From Phylloscopus collybita (taxonomy: Eukaryota; Chordata; Aves; Passeriformes; Phylloscopidae): a stretch of DNA of 64,000 nucleotides. The position numbers and the translations under genes were made by a program. Position 1 is the first letter of the stretch. Each line of letters starts with the position of its first letter. A model generated the notes under the pieces. It was not told the DNA's origin and did not search any database. It saw only the letters and a list, made by a program, of their open reading frames with translations. The stretch spans positions 17,093,501-17,157,500 of the forward strand of contig JAJNNQ010000004.1 in assembly GCA_027886175.1 (NCBI GenBank), written 5' to 3'. Below are positions 52,401 to 59,300 of the stretch, in pieces.

Positions 52401-55400
52401 CTGTGCTACCAGTCACAGCTCTAAACCACTCTGGACCTCACCCCCCAGCCTAAATGAAACAGACAAAGCTTGTGTAAATCCCAAAAAGCTGGAGAGTCAA
52501 GGAACAGAACAGAACAGAGTAGGATATGGTGTTTCAGTAGGAAGGGACACATAGTGACCATCTGTCCAAATGTCTGACCACTCCAAGCTGACCAAAAGTT
52601 AGAAGATGCTGTTAAGAGCATTGTCCAAATGCCCCCTAAACACTGACAGCTTGGAGAATCAATGACATCTCTAGGAAACTGTTCCAGGGTTTGACACCCC
52701 TTCAGCAAACAAATGCTTCCTCATGTCTGTCCCAAGCCTGCCCTGGCACAGCTGTGAGCCATTCCCATAGGTCCTATCCCTGGGTCCCAGGGAGAAGAGC
52801 TCAGCACCCTCTGCACATGCCATCCTCAGGAAGCTGCAGAGAGCAACGGGATCCCCCCTCAGCCTTCTCCTCTCACTCCAGACAAGCCCAGAGGCTTCAG
52901 CTGCTCCTCACAGCACATTCCTTCAAGCCCTCTCACCAGGCTTGCTCCCTCTGGACACATTTGAGGACTTCCACAACCCTTTAAAATCTGGCACCCAGAA
53001 CTGCACACTGTATTGAAAGTAACACCACACCAGTCCTACACACAGAGGGACTTTTTAGTTTTCAAATTTTACTTTTATAGTAATTAAGTCAGGTTTTTTT
53101 TGTAATAACAATTTTACAGATACCATAACTGACTTTAATTGATTTTTTTTCTTTAAGCTTCTACTGGAATTCTGGCTTAACTTGGGAGAGATAAATTCCT
53201 TCAGCCTAGAGAAAAGATCTGTGTTTGCTGTAAAGACCACGCTGTCACAGTCCTCAATCCAAGCCAGGACAAAGTGCTGCTTTCTCACTCCTGGAGTCTC
53301 TTTTCTGCAAACACCAGGATCTGTCACACTTCCCTGTGCTGCTGAGCACAGCCAGTCTGAAGGCAGGCAGGGCAGGGCAGCACTCAGAGCTGGATGTGCA
53401 CAGAATAGAAAGTGGGCACCGACTGCTTATTTTCCCTTACAGCTCATGCACACAAGTACTTTCTGCAGCTGCCTCCTGCCTGCAGCACAGCTCCCAGGAA
53501 TACCAAAAATTAACCTGCCCACAGGACTGGCCTTCCCCTGGCTCTGCTATTACTGCACTCGCCTTGAGGACTCAGGAGCAGCTTTCAGCACCCATCTCCC
53601 TCATCTAACAATTACTTCCAGGAGAAAAATGCCTCACGAAACTCAGCTTTCCCAGACACTACAAACCTGAGACCCACGAGGTTTTCTCAGACTGCTGTGG
53701 GCAGGACACTGCAGCTCCTCTGCACGGGAAGGGCAGGGGGTGTGTGCTTTTGATCTGCCCCTGCACATCCACAGGTAAGGAGCTGTCTGTGAACCCACAC
53801 CCAGCCCTGATACATGAGGAAATAAAATACCTCTGGTAGGTCAATATTTACCTCTTTTAGGGACTTTCTGGGCCGAAGTCTGAGCTCTAATCCCACGATG
53901 TGATGCTGCTGAGGGACGTGCACAGAGGGGCACCAGAGCTGACACAGACCTGCCACCCTCACCTAGGGGATGCTTTGTCTGGGGCCTTTCAGCTCCAAAG
54001 TTGTTAGGGAGCACATGTTTTTGAGGTGATCAGACATTGGGGCAGGCTATTATGGTGGCAGGAGGAGCAGAGCAGGATGATTAAAGTGGTTTTACTAAAA
54101 ACATGCCGAACGTGTTTGAATCACCAGCAAGCTCGCCGCTCTCATTAGTTTCTTGATTGAGTTGGACGTATTACAGGGGCAGCAAGGCTGCTCATCATGC
54201 TAATGCCAGGGTGTTTACAGTCAGATAGAATAAGAAGCCTTGGAAAACCAGACAGAGCTGCGAAGTGCAGATGCACAGACCAGGGCTGCCTGCTCAGGAT
54301 GAAGGAGAAACCCCTCTGGCCAACACTTGGCAGGGTCCTGCTCCTGCTGGGCCAGTGCTCTGTGGGACAGGAGCCCTTGAAACCTGAGTCCATCAAAAAG
54401 AGGACGGAAGAACCAGAAGCTCCGTTTTTTTGTGGGTTTTGGTTTTTTTGTTGTTGTTGTTTTGTTTTTGGTTTTGGGTTTTGTTTTTGTTTTTTAACAG
54501 AGGTGCCTAAACACTCCACATTTCCTCCAAAGCAGCTGCTAATGGAAAGCTTCCATCTAGCTGCTGTCAGCCTGCTCTCCCTGCAGGAAAAAATTTGCCA
54601 AAACAGGCATTATTCAAGAAAATGAAGCATTCCAGGTAACTGAGTCACCAGGCTCAGCAGCAAGAACTGGGATGGCCATTAATCTAAGTATGCAGTCCTG
54701 TGTGGGGAGCAGGCAGCTTTGCCCTGACATATAGGCAGGTAATGGGAGCTGCTGCTCTCTGCTGAGCCATCACCTGTCACAGGGACCCCAAACACTTTGT
54801 TCCTGTAATTAGTCCCTTCCTCTGGTCTCATTTCTCTTTTTCCACAGTAATGACTCTCTATTTGTACGTGTCAAAATATTATTTTGTAGTGGCGTGGCAT
54901 ATTTAAGCAGTGACACATGCCAAAGTTTGAGGAAAGCCTGTTGTTAATTAGAACTCAACCAACTAAATATGTGACACATTCCAGCTGACAGGTCACAGGG
55001 ATGATGTCCACTTCTCACTCTGCAGCTCCTGGCACATAAAATACCTCATCTGGACACTGTAAGGGCTGGCATCCCCCAGCTCAGAGGGCTGAAGAAGCCC
55101 CCTGAAGTTTCCTGCTTAACCCAGGCAGGACTCACCCCTCTGCACACCCAAGAGCTAACAGGGAGCCTCCTACCTGGGGACTGATGTCAGGTATGTTAAG
55201 ACTTTAGACACATTCTCCTCAGGCACCTCGTTGAAGCCAGCGTTGTCAGGGAGGGTGATAATCCAAGCCTTGTCCTTTCCCCTTCCACCTGGAAGAAAGA
55301 CAAGGATTACTCCCTGGCCATGCTTCTGAGGAAGGCCAGCAGCAGAGCCCAGGGGCACCAGTCAGGTCAGAACACACACTGCCATGGGCAGAGGGGTTTT

Positions 55401-55898
55401 TCACACCACCAGAACAGCCAAAGCCAAATTTGCCTCTGAGCCCAAGCACAACACACAAGTGCAGGTGCTAGAAACAAATGTATTAACTACCAGGTATTTC
55501 CTTTATTTTCTGAGTGTACCTCACACAGGACAGCAAAAGAAATCAGAAATACAAGGGCAAGTAAACACACTGGTCTGGAACCTGCAGAAACACATTACAG
55601 CAAAGTGCTTGTTAATGCCTTGAGTGCTGGGAGGTAAGAATATTTCACAGTGTGACACGAGACAGAAACCTAATGCTGCCTCCATTAACAACAATTCTAG
55701 TGGCACTGGATACTACCTGATGGACAATAGCCCATCTGGAGTACCACTGACAAAGAGCAAAGAAGTTTTTCTGGAGTATTTAATTACCACAGGGAGAGAG
55801 AGAGTCCCTGAAGATGTTCTCATACTCACCAGACAGAAAAGCAAACGCTTTCATCAGATCATCACTGATGTCCTTTGCACAGATGGGTATTGCAGTTT
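14111..55898 (-). CDS. MCF2: MCF2 (DBL) Rho-family guanine nucleotide exchange factor gene
   Basis: Gene-level entry, minus strand, about 29 exons listed below. The protein catalyses GDP/GTP exchange on Rho-family GTPases (RhoA and Cdc42 for Dbl) at membranes. From the short-form start, 24 exons give 908 codons: Sec14/CRAL-TRIO remnant (about residues 17-95), spectrin-like coiled region (about 95-440), Ser/Lys linker, DH domain (about 490-685, with ELIETERVYVEEL and LLKPVQRLTKYQLLLKELL), PH domain (about 690-812, with FKPMQRHLFLYEKALVFCK and the W in KMAWLNEIRK), and an acidic tail. An 18-codon tail gives 926 residues against 925 in human DBL. An alternative donor leads into an SH3 domain as in MCF2L. 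Upstream exons at 49.5, 55.2 and 55.8 kb give a long N-terminus. Splice phases agree throughout; one acceptor is TG instead of AG. Confidence 0.96.
14764..14840 (-). mobile_element. CR1 LINE fragment
   Basis: agaatggcttgggtgggaag and the following ttcaacaataatctggttcc resemble the complement of the CR1 3' end. Diverged, and boundaries are approximate. Confidence 0.55.
14841..17737 (-). other. MCF2: MCF2 intron before the terminal exon; nothing further seen
   Basis: About 2.9 kb with only short chance open frames. I looked for an alternative terminal exon in phase 1 and found none I could prefer. Confidence 0.4.
17738..17838 (-). CDS. MCF2: MCF2 exon: second half of SH3 domain
   Basis: 101 bp, enters in phase 2 and leaves in phase 1. 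Joined to the 19.3-kb exon it completes W, then LVKNLNRRKEGWIPVHSLQ, the SH3 signature (…GQW-x-V-K-N…GWIP…SL). MCF2L has the equivalent segment ending in GWVPASSL. The acceptor is cattcaaag and the donor gtattt. Confidence 0.85.
17839..19296 (-). other. MCF2: MCF2 intron between the SH3 exons; CR1 tail near 18.4 kb
   Basis: About 1.5 kb. A short CR1-like 3' end (gggactagatgagccttgca) lies at about 18410-18470 on the plus strand. Nothing else recognised. Confidence 0.5.
18410..18470 (+). mobile_element. CR1 LINE 3' end fragment
   Basis: gggactagatgagccttgca, followed by atcccttgtaattgaattat, resembles the CR1 3' terminus (…ggactagatgatcttcgaggtcccttccaa…). Short and diverged. Confidence 0.45.
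19297..19402 (-). CDS. MCF2: MCF2 exon: first half of SH3, or DBL-type short tail
   Basis: 106 bp, acceptor tctccag, donor gtaggt. Entered in phase 1 it encodes GKYKALADCKRRGSEDLL, then VKNGDEIQLLHEDGEGQ, a clear SH3 first half; MCF2L has GKYTVVADHEKGG in the same place. Entered in phase 0 it gives an 18-codon tail starting ENTKPLQ and a TGA at 19346-19348. Human DBL has the comparable short ending starting ENRPLM. The choice depends on the donor used at 19684 or 19688. Confidence 0.88.
19684..19800 (-). CDS. MCF2: MCF2 exon: acidic tail with two tandem donors
   Basis: The acceptor is cttgcag. It encodes WPGMSQSLEICEGLEEWSGH, then QYLSNCSDTEEEDGTQL. MCF2L has the similar WSSAEEQINSSDAEEDGG at this point. 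Two donors are 4 nt apart: after 19688 (ctg|gtaggt, phase 0) and after 19684 (gtag|gtggag, phase 1). The latter adds Val and opens the SH3 frame. Confidence 0.9.
   Translation of the reverse strand, partial: AGQECPSPWRSARGWRSGRVTSTSPTARTPRRRMGPSW
19879..19985 (-). CDS. MCF2: MCF2 exon: Ser/Glu-rich post-PH linker
   Basis: 107 bp, phase 2 to phase 1, acceptor attcag, donor gtatgg. It encodes KQQRASISSEENDSERTSPV and a further 15 residues ending KPHR. No domain; the charge and length suit the DBL C-terminal linker. Confidence 0.87.
20411..20477 (-). CDS. MCF2: MCF2 exon: post-PH linker
   Basis: 67 bp, phase 1 to phase 2, acceptor ctcccag, donor gtgagt. It encodes AVEKQQPGSCSEQLPLSSQL and then GD, the region matching VKKRKQQDQL and following residues in human DBL. 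Divergent but phase-consistent. Confidence 0.82.
20999..21077 (-). CDS. MCF2: MCF2 exon: PH domain C-terminal helix
   Basis: 79 bp, phase 0 to phase 1. It encodes AQTVDLKMAWLNEIRKILF and then KQQELIK. It contains the invariant PH Trp; human DBL reads KMTWLKEIRNILLKQQELL here. Confidence 0.95.
21367..21459 (-). CDS. MCF2: MCF2 exon: PH domain middle strands
   Basis: 93 bp, phase 0 both ends, acceptor tttgcag, donor gtgtgt. It encodes MSAVGITENVKGDHRKFEIW and YSGREEVYVVQ, closely matching human DBL and MCF2L. Confidence 0.96.
22655..22860 (-). mobile_element. CR1 LINE fragment
   Basis: Shows the CR1 pattern in minus orientation: gtgccacatcctcgtggctt, followed by a ccttcctgggctggacagc equivalent and tggtacaacttgaggccatt. 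It lies in the large PH intron of MCF2. Confidence 0.75.
23525..23585 (+). mobile_element. CR1 LINE 3' end fragment
   Basis: ttggactcgatgatcttaga, followed by ggtcttttccaatatcagtg, is a typical CR1 3' end on the plus strand. Confidence 0.65.
24843..25064 (-). CDS. MCF2: MCF2 exon: start of PH domain
   Basis: 222 bp, phase 0 both ends. It encodes GDLSELGKVLMQGSFSVWTG at the DH-PH boundary and FKPMQRHLFLYEKALVFCKK, ending SSYSFKHFLK. Near-identical blocks occur in DBL and DBS. Confidence 0.97.
25083..25103 (+). repeat. AAAG microsatellite
   Basis: Short (AAAG)n stretch beside the PH exon acceptor; on the minus strand it forms part of the pyrimidine tract (ctttctttctttc). Confidence 0.8.
25815..25940 (-). 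CDS. MCF2: MCF2 exon: DH domain C-terminal helices
   Basis: 126 bp, phase 0 both ends, acceptor ttttcag, donor gtgagt. It encodes ELLKYSTSCDGVQELQEALV and AMLDLLKSVNDSMHQISITG, then YD. It matches the final DH helix that contacts the PH domain. Confidence 0.97.
26877..26969 (-). CDS. MCF2: MCF2 exon: DH conserved region 3
   Basis: 93 bp, phase 0. It encodes ECQRKLEHKLGLDSYLLKPV and QRLTKYQLLLK, the CR3 helix of DH domains that forms the GTPase-binding face. Human has QRITKY; here it is QRLTKY. Confidence 0.97.
27313..27405 (-). CDS. MCF2: MCF2 exon: DH domain middle
   Basis: 93 bp, phase 0. It encodes REDFQMYEKYCQNKPRSESL and WRQCSESSFFQ, the segment shared with MCF2L (KYCQNKPRSESLWRQCS). 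Confidence 0.97.
27735..27804 (-). CDS. MCF2: MCF2 exon: DH domain
   Basis: 70 bp, enters in phase 2 and leaves in phase 0, acceptor cttgcag, donor gtgggt. It encodes IFLHSLENCLGAPERVGCCF and LDR. Confidence 0.94.
27923..28038 (-). CDS. MCF2: MCF2 exon: DH domain
   Basis: 116 bp, phase 0 to phase 2, acceptor tggcag, donor gtatgg. It encodes GYRAEMDNPAMLILLPPVL and RNRKDVLFGNMPEIYDFHN. Human DBL has GYRAEMDNPEMFDLMPPLL at this point. Confidence 0.97.
29783..29849 (-). CDS. MCF2: MCF2 exon: DH conserved region 1
   Basis: 67 bp, phase 2 to phase 0, acceptor ttttag, donor gtgagt. It encodes HVINELIETERVYVEELFTV and LT. This is the CR1 helix whose Glu contacts switch 1 of the GTPase in DH domains. 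Confidence 0.96.
30085..30173 (-). CDS. MCF2: MCF2 exon: linker into DH domain
   Basis: 89 bp, phase 0 to phase 2, acceptor cttgcag, donor gtaagc. It encodes IEVMHDYQEKRNSLQYFISD and SDDSLDILK. Human reads IEVVPDCQEKRSSGPSSSL and so on. The phase-0 start means an exon of 3n+2 bp must lie between this exon and the one ending at 33474. Confidence 0.94.
30745..30782 (-). CDS. MCF2: MCF2 38-bp linker micro-exon with a TG acceptor
   Basis: 38 bp encoding (after completing Gly) KKTSRKTPSSRK. It aligns with human KKTWRQNQSNLK at 6 of 12 positions, with the same length and phases. The donor is AAG|gtaaaa. The intron ends in a strong pyrimidine tract followed by TG rather than AG (30784-30783). The nearest AG, 5 nt inside, would break the frame. 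See the separate finding. Confidence 0.75.
30783..33473 (-). other. MCF2: MCF2 intron with GT donor and apparent TG acceptor
   Basis: 2.7 kb, donor gtaaaa at 33473. It contains the competitor exon candidate at 32544-32581 and a G+C-richer stretch at 31350-31800 with chance open frames. No gene seen. Confidence 0.6.
33474..33645 (-). CDS. MCF2: MCF2 exon: spectrin-like region end
   Basis: 172 bp, phase 0 to phase 1, acceptor gctgcag. It encodes CQIQSVQVKLENVRSMFESR and later LLDKHVRPVQLVAPRPENPP, ending PLFSPKH plus one base of Gly. It matches human HVRPIQFVVPTPEN. Confidence 0.96.
33791..33982 (-). CDS. MCF2: MCF2 exon: spectrin-like helix
   Basis: 192 bp, phase 0. It encodes ALQCCDEGAYLLANQQMDKC and QSKDGAQKALQDIERFLENS. 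MCF2L has CDEGIYLLASQPVDKCQSQD here. Confidence 0.97.
33983..35271 (-). other. MCF2: MCF2 intron; nothing further seen
   Basis: 1.3 kb with no recognised repeat or gene. Confidence 0.5.
35272..35463 (-). CDS. MCF2: MCF2 exon: spectrin-like helix
   Basis: 192 bp, phase 0, acceptor cctgcag, donor gtagag. It encodes DLIGKAQVVILHGHQLAANH and HYALNLICQQCNELRHHSDL, ending LHTRLQQ. Strongly like human VILHGHKLAANHHYALDLIC. Confidence 0.97.
36509..36628 (-). CDS. MCF2: MCF2 exon: spectrin-like region
   Basis: 120 bp, phase 0, acceptor gtctag, donor gtgaga. It encodes VKNAIEFLMGQQAELPDTGD and SIPQVKQRLKDLDHFDGMAQ. Human reads LLNQQAELADVTGTIAQVKQ. Confidence 0.95.
36991..37105 (-). CDS. MCF2: MCF2 exon: spectrin-like region
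   Basis: 115 bp, phase 2 to phase 0, acceptor gcccaag, donor gtagga. It encodes LLGQLREMETAFDGFWEKHQ and LKMEQYLQLWKFEQSFQE, almost the human sequence. Confidence 0.96.
37576..37700 (-). CDS. MCF2: MCF2 exon: spectrin-like region
   Basis: 125 bp, phase 0 to phase 2, acceptor ttacacag, donor gtgagt. It encodes EDITAVTKEGNLLLSSFEEP and a Gln/Glu-rich stretch ending GDWETVN. Human starts NDITAVTKEGKILL and has SGDWQTIN. Confidence 0.94.
37701..40480 (-). other. MCF2: MCF2 intron; only a CA microsatellite seen
   Basis: 2.8 kb. Carries the CA repeat at 40375-40398. No gene, RNA or clear LINE recognised. Confidence 0.5.
40375..40398 (+). repeat. (CA)12 microsatellite
   Basis: Perfect CA dinucleotide run, about 80 bp beyond the donor of the adjoining MCF2 exon. 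Confidence 0.95.
40481..40630 (-). CDS. MCF2: MCF2 exon: after the Sec14 region
   Basis: 150 bp, phase 0, acceptor cccccag, donor gtacgg. It encodes AIESFALTVKEIAQLLQCFG and TELAETELPEDMHSIERILA. FGTELAETELP is identical in DBL and DBS. Confidence 0.97.
41601..41717 (-). CDS. MCF2: MCF2 exon: Sec14 region C-terminal part
   Basis: 117 bp, phase 0, acceptor tgtgcag, donor gtgagt. It encodes VVMLSSVSDLLTYIDEQQLT and PELGGTLEYCHSEWVIFRT, essentially human DBL (PELGGTLQYCHSEW). Confidence 0.98.
41718..43478 (-). other. MCF2: MCF2 intron carrying a CR1 element
   Basis: 1.8 kb; its upstream end is filled by the CR1 fragment at 42945-43460. Otherwise unremarkable. Confidence 0.6.
42945..43460 (-). 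mobile_element. CR1 LINE fragment next to an MCF2 exon
   Basis: About 0.5 kb of CR1 in minus-strand complement form: ggctggaagggaccttaagg, then gtccagcctggcctgggaca, gcagcccctt and a closing gagcacccccagttctgcca. A 22-nt unit (ccagccattccctatgtcct) is partly duplicated inside it. It ends about 20 bp from the donor of the exon at 43479. Confidence 0.85.
43479..43598 (-). CDS. MCF2: MCF2 exon: Sec14 region, first exon common to both isoforms
   Basis: 120 bp, phase 0, acceptor cttgcag, donor gtacag. It encodes ASFPGNLHLVMVLRPTGFFQ and RTFTDIGFRFSQEDFLLKLP. Both the CpG-island exon (47299) and the long-form exon (49481) end in phase 0 and can splice to it. Confidence 0.97.
44171..44427 (+). repeat. 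Duplicated block, copy A (probable source)
   Basis: 257 bp that recur at 46791-47048 with one 1-nt indel and two substitutions that I can see. It sits in ordinary A+T-rich intron, so it looks like the original copy. Confidence 0.93.
46384..46430 (+). repeat. AATAAA followed by a 37-A tract
   Basis: AATAAA at 46384-46389 followed after four bases by 37 A (46394-46430). This is the layout of a reverse-transcribed mRNA 3' end on the plus strand. The body upstream is not recognised. Confidence 0.6.
46750..47130 (+). repeat. GC-rich minisatellite of about 10-bp units, interrupted
   Basis: Units of the type agcggtaccc and agggatgccc repeat on both sides (about 46754-46788 and 47049-47130). The array is split by copy B of the duplicated block. 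It lies downstream of the MCF2 start exon. Confidence 0.75.
46791..47048 (+). repeat. Duplicated block, copy B (inserted in minisatellite)
   Basis: 258 bp nearly identical to 44171-44427, same orientation, 2.62 kb away. GC-rich minisatellite units abut both ends, which marks this copy as the insertion. Confidence 0.93.
47050..47600 (-). promoter_or_regulatory. MCF2: CpG island and probable MCF2 short-form promoter
   Basis: Very G+C- and CpG-rich, containing the first coding exon at 47299-47346. Upstream of the start codon (plus-strand higher coordinates) lie short tandem repeats such as ggatggaggggatggagggg and gatgctgcg units. No TATA box seen. The typical layout suggests dispersed CpG-island initiation on the minus strand. 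Confidence 0.7.
47299..47346 (-). CDS. MCF2: MCF2 short-form first coding exon
   Basis: 48 coding bp, ATG at 47346-47344, donor gtaagg, phase 0 exit. It encodes MAEAGPRRGGRLARDA, which aligns with the human DBL start MAEANPRRGKMRFRRNA. The next exon continues ASFPGNLHLV as in human. The 5' UTR runs into the CpG island. Confidence 0.9.
47350..49480 (-). other. MCF2: MCF2 long-form intron, promoter-proximal part
   Basis: After the CpG island (to about 47.6 kb) I see no gene or clear repeat. A 211-codon plus-strand open frame starting in the island is judged a chance frame. Confidence 0.5.
49481..49571 (-). CDS. MCF2: MCF2 long-form exon: Sec14 region
   Basis: 91 bp, phase 2 to phase 0, acceptor cttgcag, donor gtaagt. 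It encodes QHESDIKFILILDRRLDTWT and SVKTTLQKIA. The long human isoform has FTIILDRRLDTWSSLKISLQ; MCF2L has FILVIDRRRDKWTSVKAS. It splices to the exon at 43598. Confidence 0.95.
49725..50055 (+). mobile_element. CR1 LINE 3' fragment
   Basis: Plus-strand CR1: ggcaatgggcacaaactgaa, aacatgaggaaaaatgtctt, ggaacaggctgggaagagag, then gatgatctttaggatccctt and ccaaccccagccatt near the 3' end. About 330 bp, 5'-truncated. Confidence 0.9.
50299..50333 (+). repeat. (GGGCA)7 pentanucleotide repeat
   Basis: Seven perfect GGGCA units. Confidence 0.95.
52530..53050 (-). mobile_element. CR1 LINE fragment
   Basis: Reads ttcagtaggaagggacacat, tttgacaccccttcagcaaa, agcccagaggcttcagctgc and cagaactgcacactgtattg. 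This is the order and content of a diverged CR1 in minus orientation. Confidence 0.75.
55174..55288 (-). CDS. MCF2: MCF2 long-form exon: Sec14 region N-terminal part
   Basis: 115 bp, phase 1 to phase 2, acceptor cttccag, donor gtagga. It encodes GGRGKDKAWIITLPDNAGFN and EVPEENVSKVLTYLTSVP. Human long DBL reads GGRGKDNAWIITFPEN and AKVLTYLTSI. Confidence 0.96.
55830..55898 (-). CDS. MCF2: MCF2 long-form exon: Sec14 region start
   Basis: 69 bp, phase 1 to phase 1, acceptor ttctccag, donor gtgagt. It encodes TAIPICAKDISDDLMKAFAF and LS. MCF2L has IALNEDIADQLRRQFAYLSG here. It enters in phase 1, so at least one more upstream exon with a start codon is needed. Confidence 0.9.
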
Positions 55899-56373
55899 CT
55901 GGAGAAAGGGAAAGGCAGCAATCAAAACAAAGCACAAATCCAGAGCACACACATTTATCAGTGTGTTCATCCAAAGGCGGAACTTGAACTGAGTGCAGCT
56001 TCCTTAAACTACACATGGAACCATGTAATAAAGGATATTTGGATCTGAGGGATGTTATTTCTAGTGTTTCTAATGGCTCTGACAGGGTGAGAGCCACAAG
56101 TCAGCAACAGATGTACTCCACTAAATGTACCAAGGGACACTGCCTCTCCTCAAGGGGCCACTTCCAGTGTAAATTTTTACACTTTGGAGTTAGTAACTCT
56201 ACTCCCTGTTTTACAGAGTCTCCCAGTGGTTCCCAGCCTTAGCAATGCCAGGGGCTGAGGTTTCTGCTGGGAGCTGCAGTCTGTAAGGCTGCTGCACGGG
56301 GAGCAAGGCTGGGCTTTCAGACTGTTACAGTCTTTAATTCTGAACAAATAAGCTTCTGAAATCATGTTTTCAC

Positions 56374-56380
56374 CTGGCAT
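56374..56380 (-). CDS. MCF2: Candidate start exon for long MCF2 form
   Basis: ATGCCAG followed by gtgaaa gives M-P and one base in phase 1. It joins to the 55898 exon as M-P-E-TAIPIC. The donor is strong and the phase fits, but only two codons support it. A longer upstream exon as in MCF2L is equally possible. Confidence 0.3.
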
Positions 56381-59300
56381 GGGGCCACAGACATTGGAGG
56401 GGCTGTTGTTCTTACGTTCAGTTGTTAGATTTCATCCCAATTAAATAATGGGAGGGGCTGTCTCAATGCCATATTTAGCACCACGACCATTTCAGGGGCA
56501 GTGAAGCACATCAGAAAAACACACACAACTTCACCTCTCCCTGGGAGAAGGAAACAAAGCCCAGGCTGACTAAACACAAGAGGAGCTTAAAGCTGGTAGG
56601 CATTTCTCTGGATTATGTACAAATGGAATGACAGCTGAAAATTAAACATCCTTGTTCCTGCAAATAAATGTTTTGAAGCACATCTATCCAGATTAAAGTC
56701 CTTGGGCTTTCTGATAATCAAATTTTAAACACTGATTATTTCACAGAGTTGGTCCTAGGGAAGAATCTTCTGGCTGTTTTAAATCAGACAGGCTGCATAC
56801 TTCAGCACACTCCAGCATAATCAATATTTATTCTATTTCCCCTTTTTTCAAAAGCTTTCTGGTCACTTCCACTTTATCCAAAGATTCTTCAGGCCTGAAC
56901 TGGCTGTAGGGTGCTGCAGCACAGCAGCCCAGATGTGTGTGGGGCACTCTGCCTCCCACAGCCCCACCAGCTGCTCTCTGCCCAGCATACACTGCTGGTT
57001 TTCCCTCTTTTAGATAAAAATGTGATTTTTGTTTGTCGATAATTGAACCTCAGTCTCACTGGCATCTACAGAAACATTCTTGATTTTAACAGGCCCTAGA
57101 ATTGGTCTTGGTGAGAAAGAAGTTTGTCTTGCAAAGATATTTCAAATATTTGTCTCTCGTTCAACTGCTTCACCCAGCTTGAGGACAAGCAGCAGCAAGA
57201 GGTTTCTTCTCTATTTGTTGATTTTTTTAACCAGGTCAATGGTTTCATACTGATAAAATTCACATTTAATAACTTAATGAGCCCCAATGCATGAACTAGA
57301 TGACACCACACACGTGTGCCATTAAAATTACGAGACAAAAAGCCCATTTTGTGTTTGTCACGAATCAGTGTGGGGCTGCTCTGTGTCCACAGGCAGGGTG
57401 AAGCCTGTCCCCAAAGCTCACCCTGCCTAGCCCTGGCTTTCCCCAAAAGGCAGCACCAGCCAGGCCAGGCACAGTCCTGCCACGTGGTGTGACTCCTCCC
57501 GTGGCTCCAGTGCTCAGCAGCAAACACAGCTGACAATAAATGCAGTTTTTGTTTGGGTTCTGCACTGATATGAGAGGGACCTGCCAGTTAATTGAGGCTC
57601 ATCAGGAAACAGGCTGGAGAAAGGAAGTTAAATCTTCCCATGGGAAAAAAGAAAAAAGAGAATCACTTCATTTAAAATTTCACAAGACATTTTCTCACTG
57701 AAAACCACCTAATAAGGTGCAGGGAGGCAGGAAGGTTTTGTACCCATGCTCTGGGAGGCAGGATAATCCAACAGCAACAGAGGAGCAGGATGCTGCCCTT
57801 TGGCAAGGTCGGAGCACAACAACAGCCTGATTGTGGTGTGATCAGAGCTGCTCCTCAGCCAGCTCACCCCTGGCACTCCCTCTGCGTTGGCCACTGAACT
57901 CAACCTCCTGGGCAAATATTAGGGGAAATCAAGTGCTGGCATCAAACCCACGAGCCTGTTGCTGTGCCTGAGGCACATCAGCTGGATGCTGCAATAAATC
58001 CTGAAGAGATGCAGGACCTTTGCCCTCAAATATTAATCTCTGCAGAAAGAGCAGGGAAAGGCAGTGAGGCACCAAAGGCATCAGCCTCTCAAACAAGGCT
58101 TCAGCTGATGTTCTGTGGCAAACTGGGGATTTTTTATCTAGAGGACACTCCTGGGCCAGTACAGAGAAGACCCCAGGGTGATGCCCAGTGCTGGCCATGC
58201 ACAGCACAGCCAGCTTGCAGCTCACCTGGCACAGGGTGCAGGAAGTTGAGGTTTCAGCAAAGTCCACTCATTTCTTTCACAGCCAAAAAGAGCCTTTGTG
58301 ATCACCAGCTGTTACAAAACCAAGACTGAACTCCCTATACCACAGCATCTCAGAGCACCTTACAAACTGCTGTCCCCACGCAGCTGGCATGACCCCAGCT
58401 TTGAGGGTCTTTCCAAAAGCCAGCAGCACCTGGATGGCAAATTGTCACAACAGCATAGTGTCATTTTTATACAGGCTCTACAAGGGGCATTCATCAAATG
58501 CTGCAGTTATTACATCCAGAGGCTCCTCTGCAGGGGGAGGTTGTTGCCATGACACAGAGCTCTGGAGGCTGTGAGAAGCCAAGCAGGGAAAGGACAAAGG
58601 GGGATTTCAGAGCTCTCCACCCCACTGAGGGGAGCCAGGGTGGCTCAGCAAGGAGCCCTGCTGAACCTGCCCTGTCCCCCCTCCTGGTCTGCATGGTGCA
58701 GGACATTCCAGAGGGATGCACCTCAGGATCACTGCACAGCCCCAGGCTGGGAGGATGATGCTCACCCCCTTTGGAGGAGACAAGGGCACAGAGGCCTGCA
58801 GTGACACCCAGAGAAGGGGACAGCTCCTCTCCCAGCCCAAACCTCTCTCGTAACACTCAATTAAACTCTGAAGTGCCTTGCTCTTAGCAACTCTTGTTTG
58901 CTTTTCTCTTCCAAACCTCACAGGCCCGCAGTGTGTGCAGGCAGCAGCTGTGTAACACATCTGCCAAGCTGCCTCACGCTCAGCACTGACCAAGCACTGT
59001 CTGCTGCTGTGAAATCTATTTGGAGACAGCTCTCTTGCAAATGGAGAGCAGCAGCTTCTCACATGGGAGCTGCTGCTGCAGTCTGGGAAACAAAACCCAA
59101 GTAAGTCAAATGAAAATATAAAGGATCACACTGAGCTGCTCCATGATCTGCCCGTTGTCAGCTGCTTTGGACAAAGCAGCACTTATACTGAGGAACCTTC
59201 AAATCAGCACAGCTCTAACCTGTTTCCATGTCTCCTGGTGGCTCCCTGGGCTCACTGGGGTGACCAGCCAGGGTCTGTCTTGGGCTGTCCCACCACAGGA

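Larger units (their letters stand above)
50056..55173 (-). other. MCF2: MCF2 long-form intron
   Basis: 5.1 kb with the GGGCA repeat, a CR1 fragment at 52530-53050 and a T-rich/G-rich stretch near 54424-54500. No gene recognised. Confidence 0.55.

Noticed and set aside
57096..57230. Minus-strand peptide KQLNERQIFEISLQ resembling the human DBL tail QLTERDKFQISLQ
   Set aside because: About nine identities in thirteen residues. However, it lies 36 kb upstream of the real tail exons, has no matching donor and ends shortly in a stop. A chance match is likely for a search of this size.
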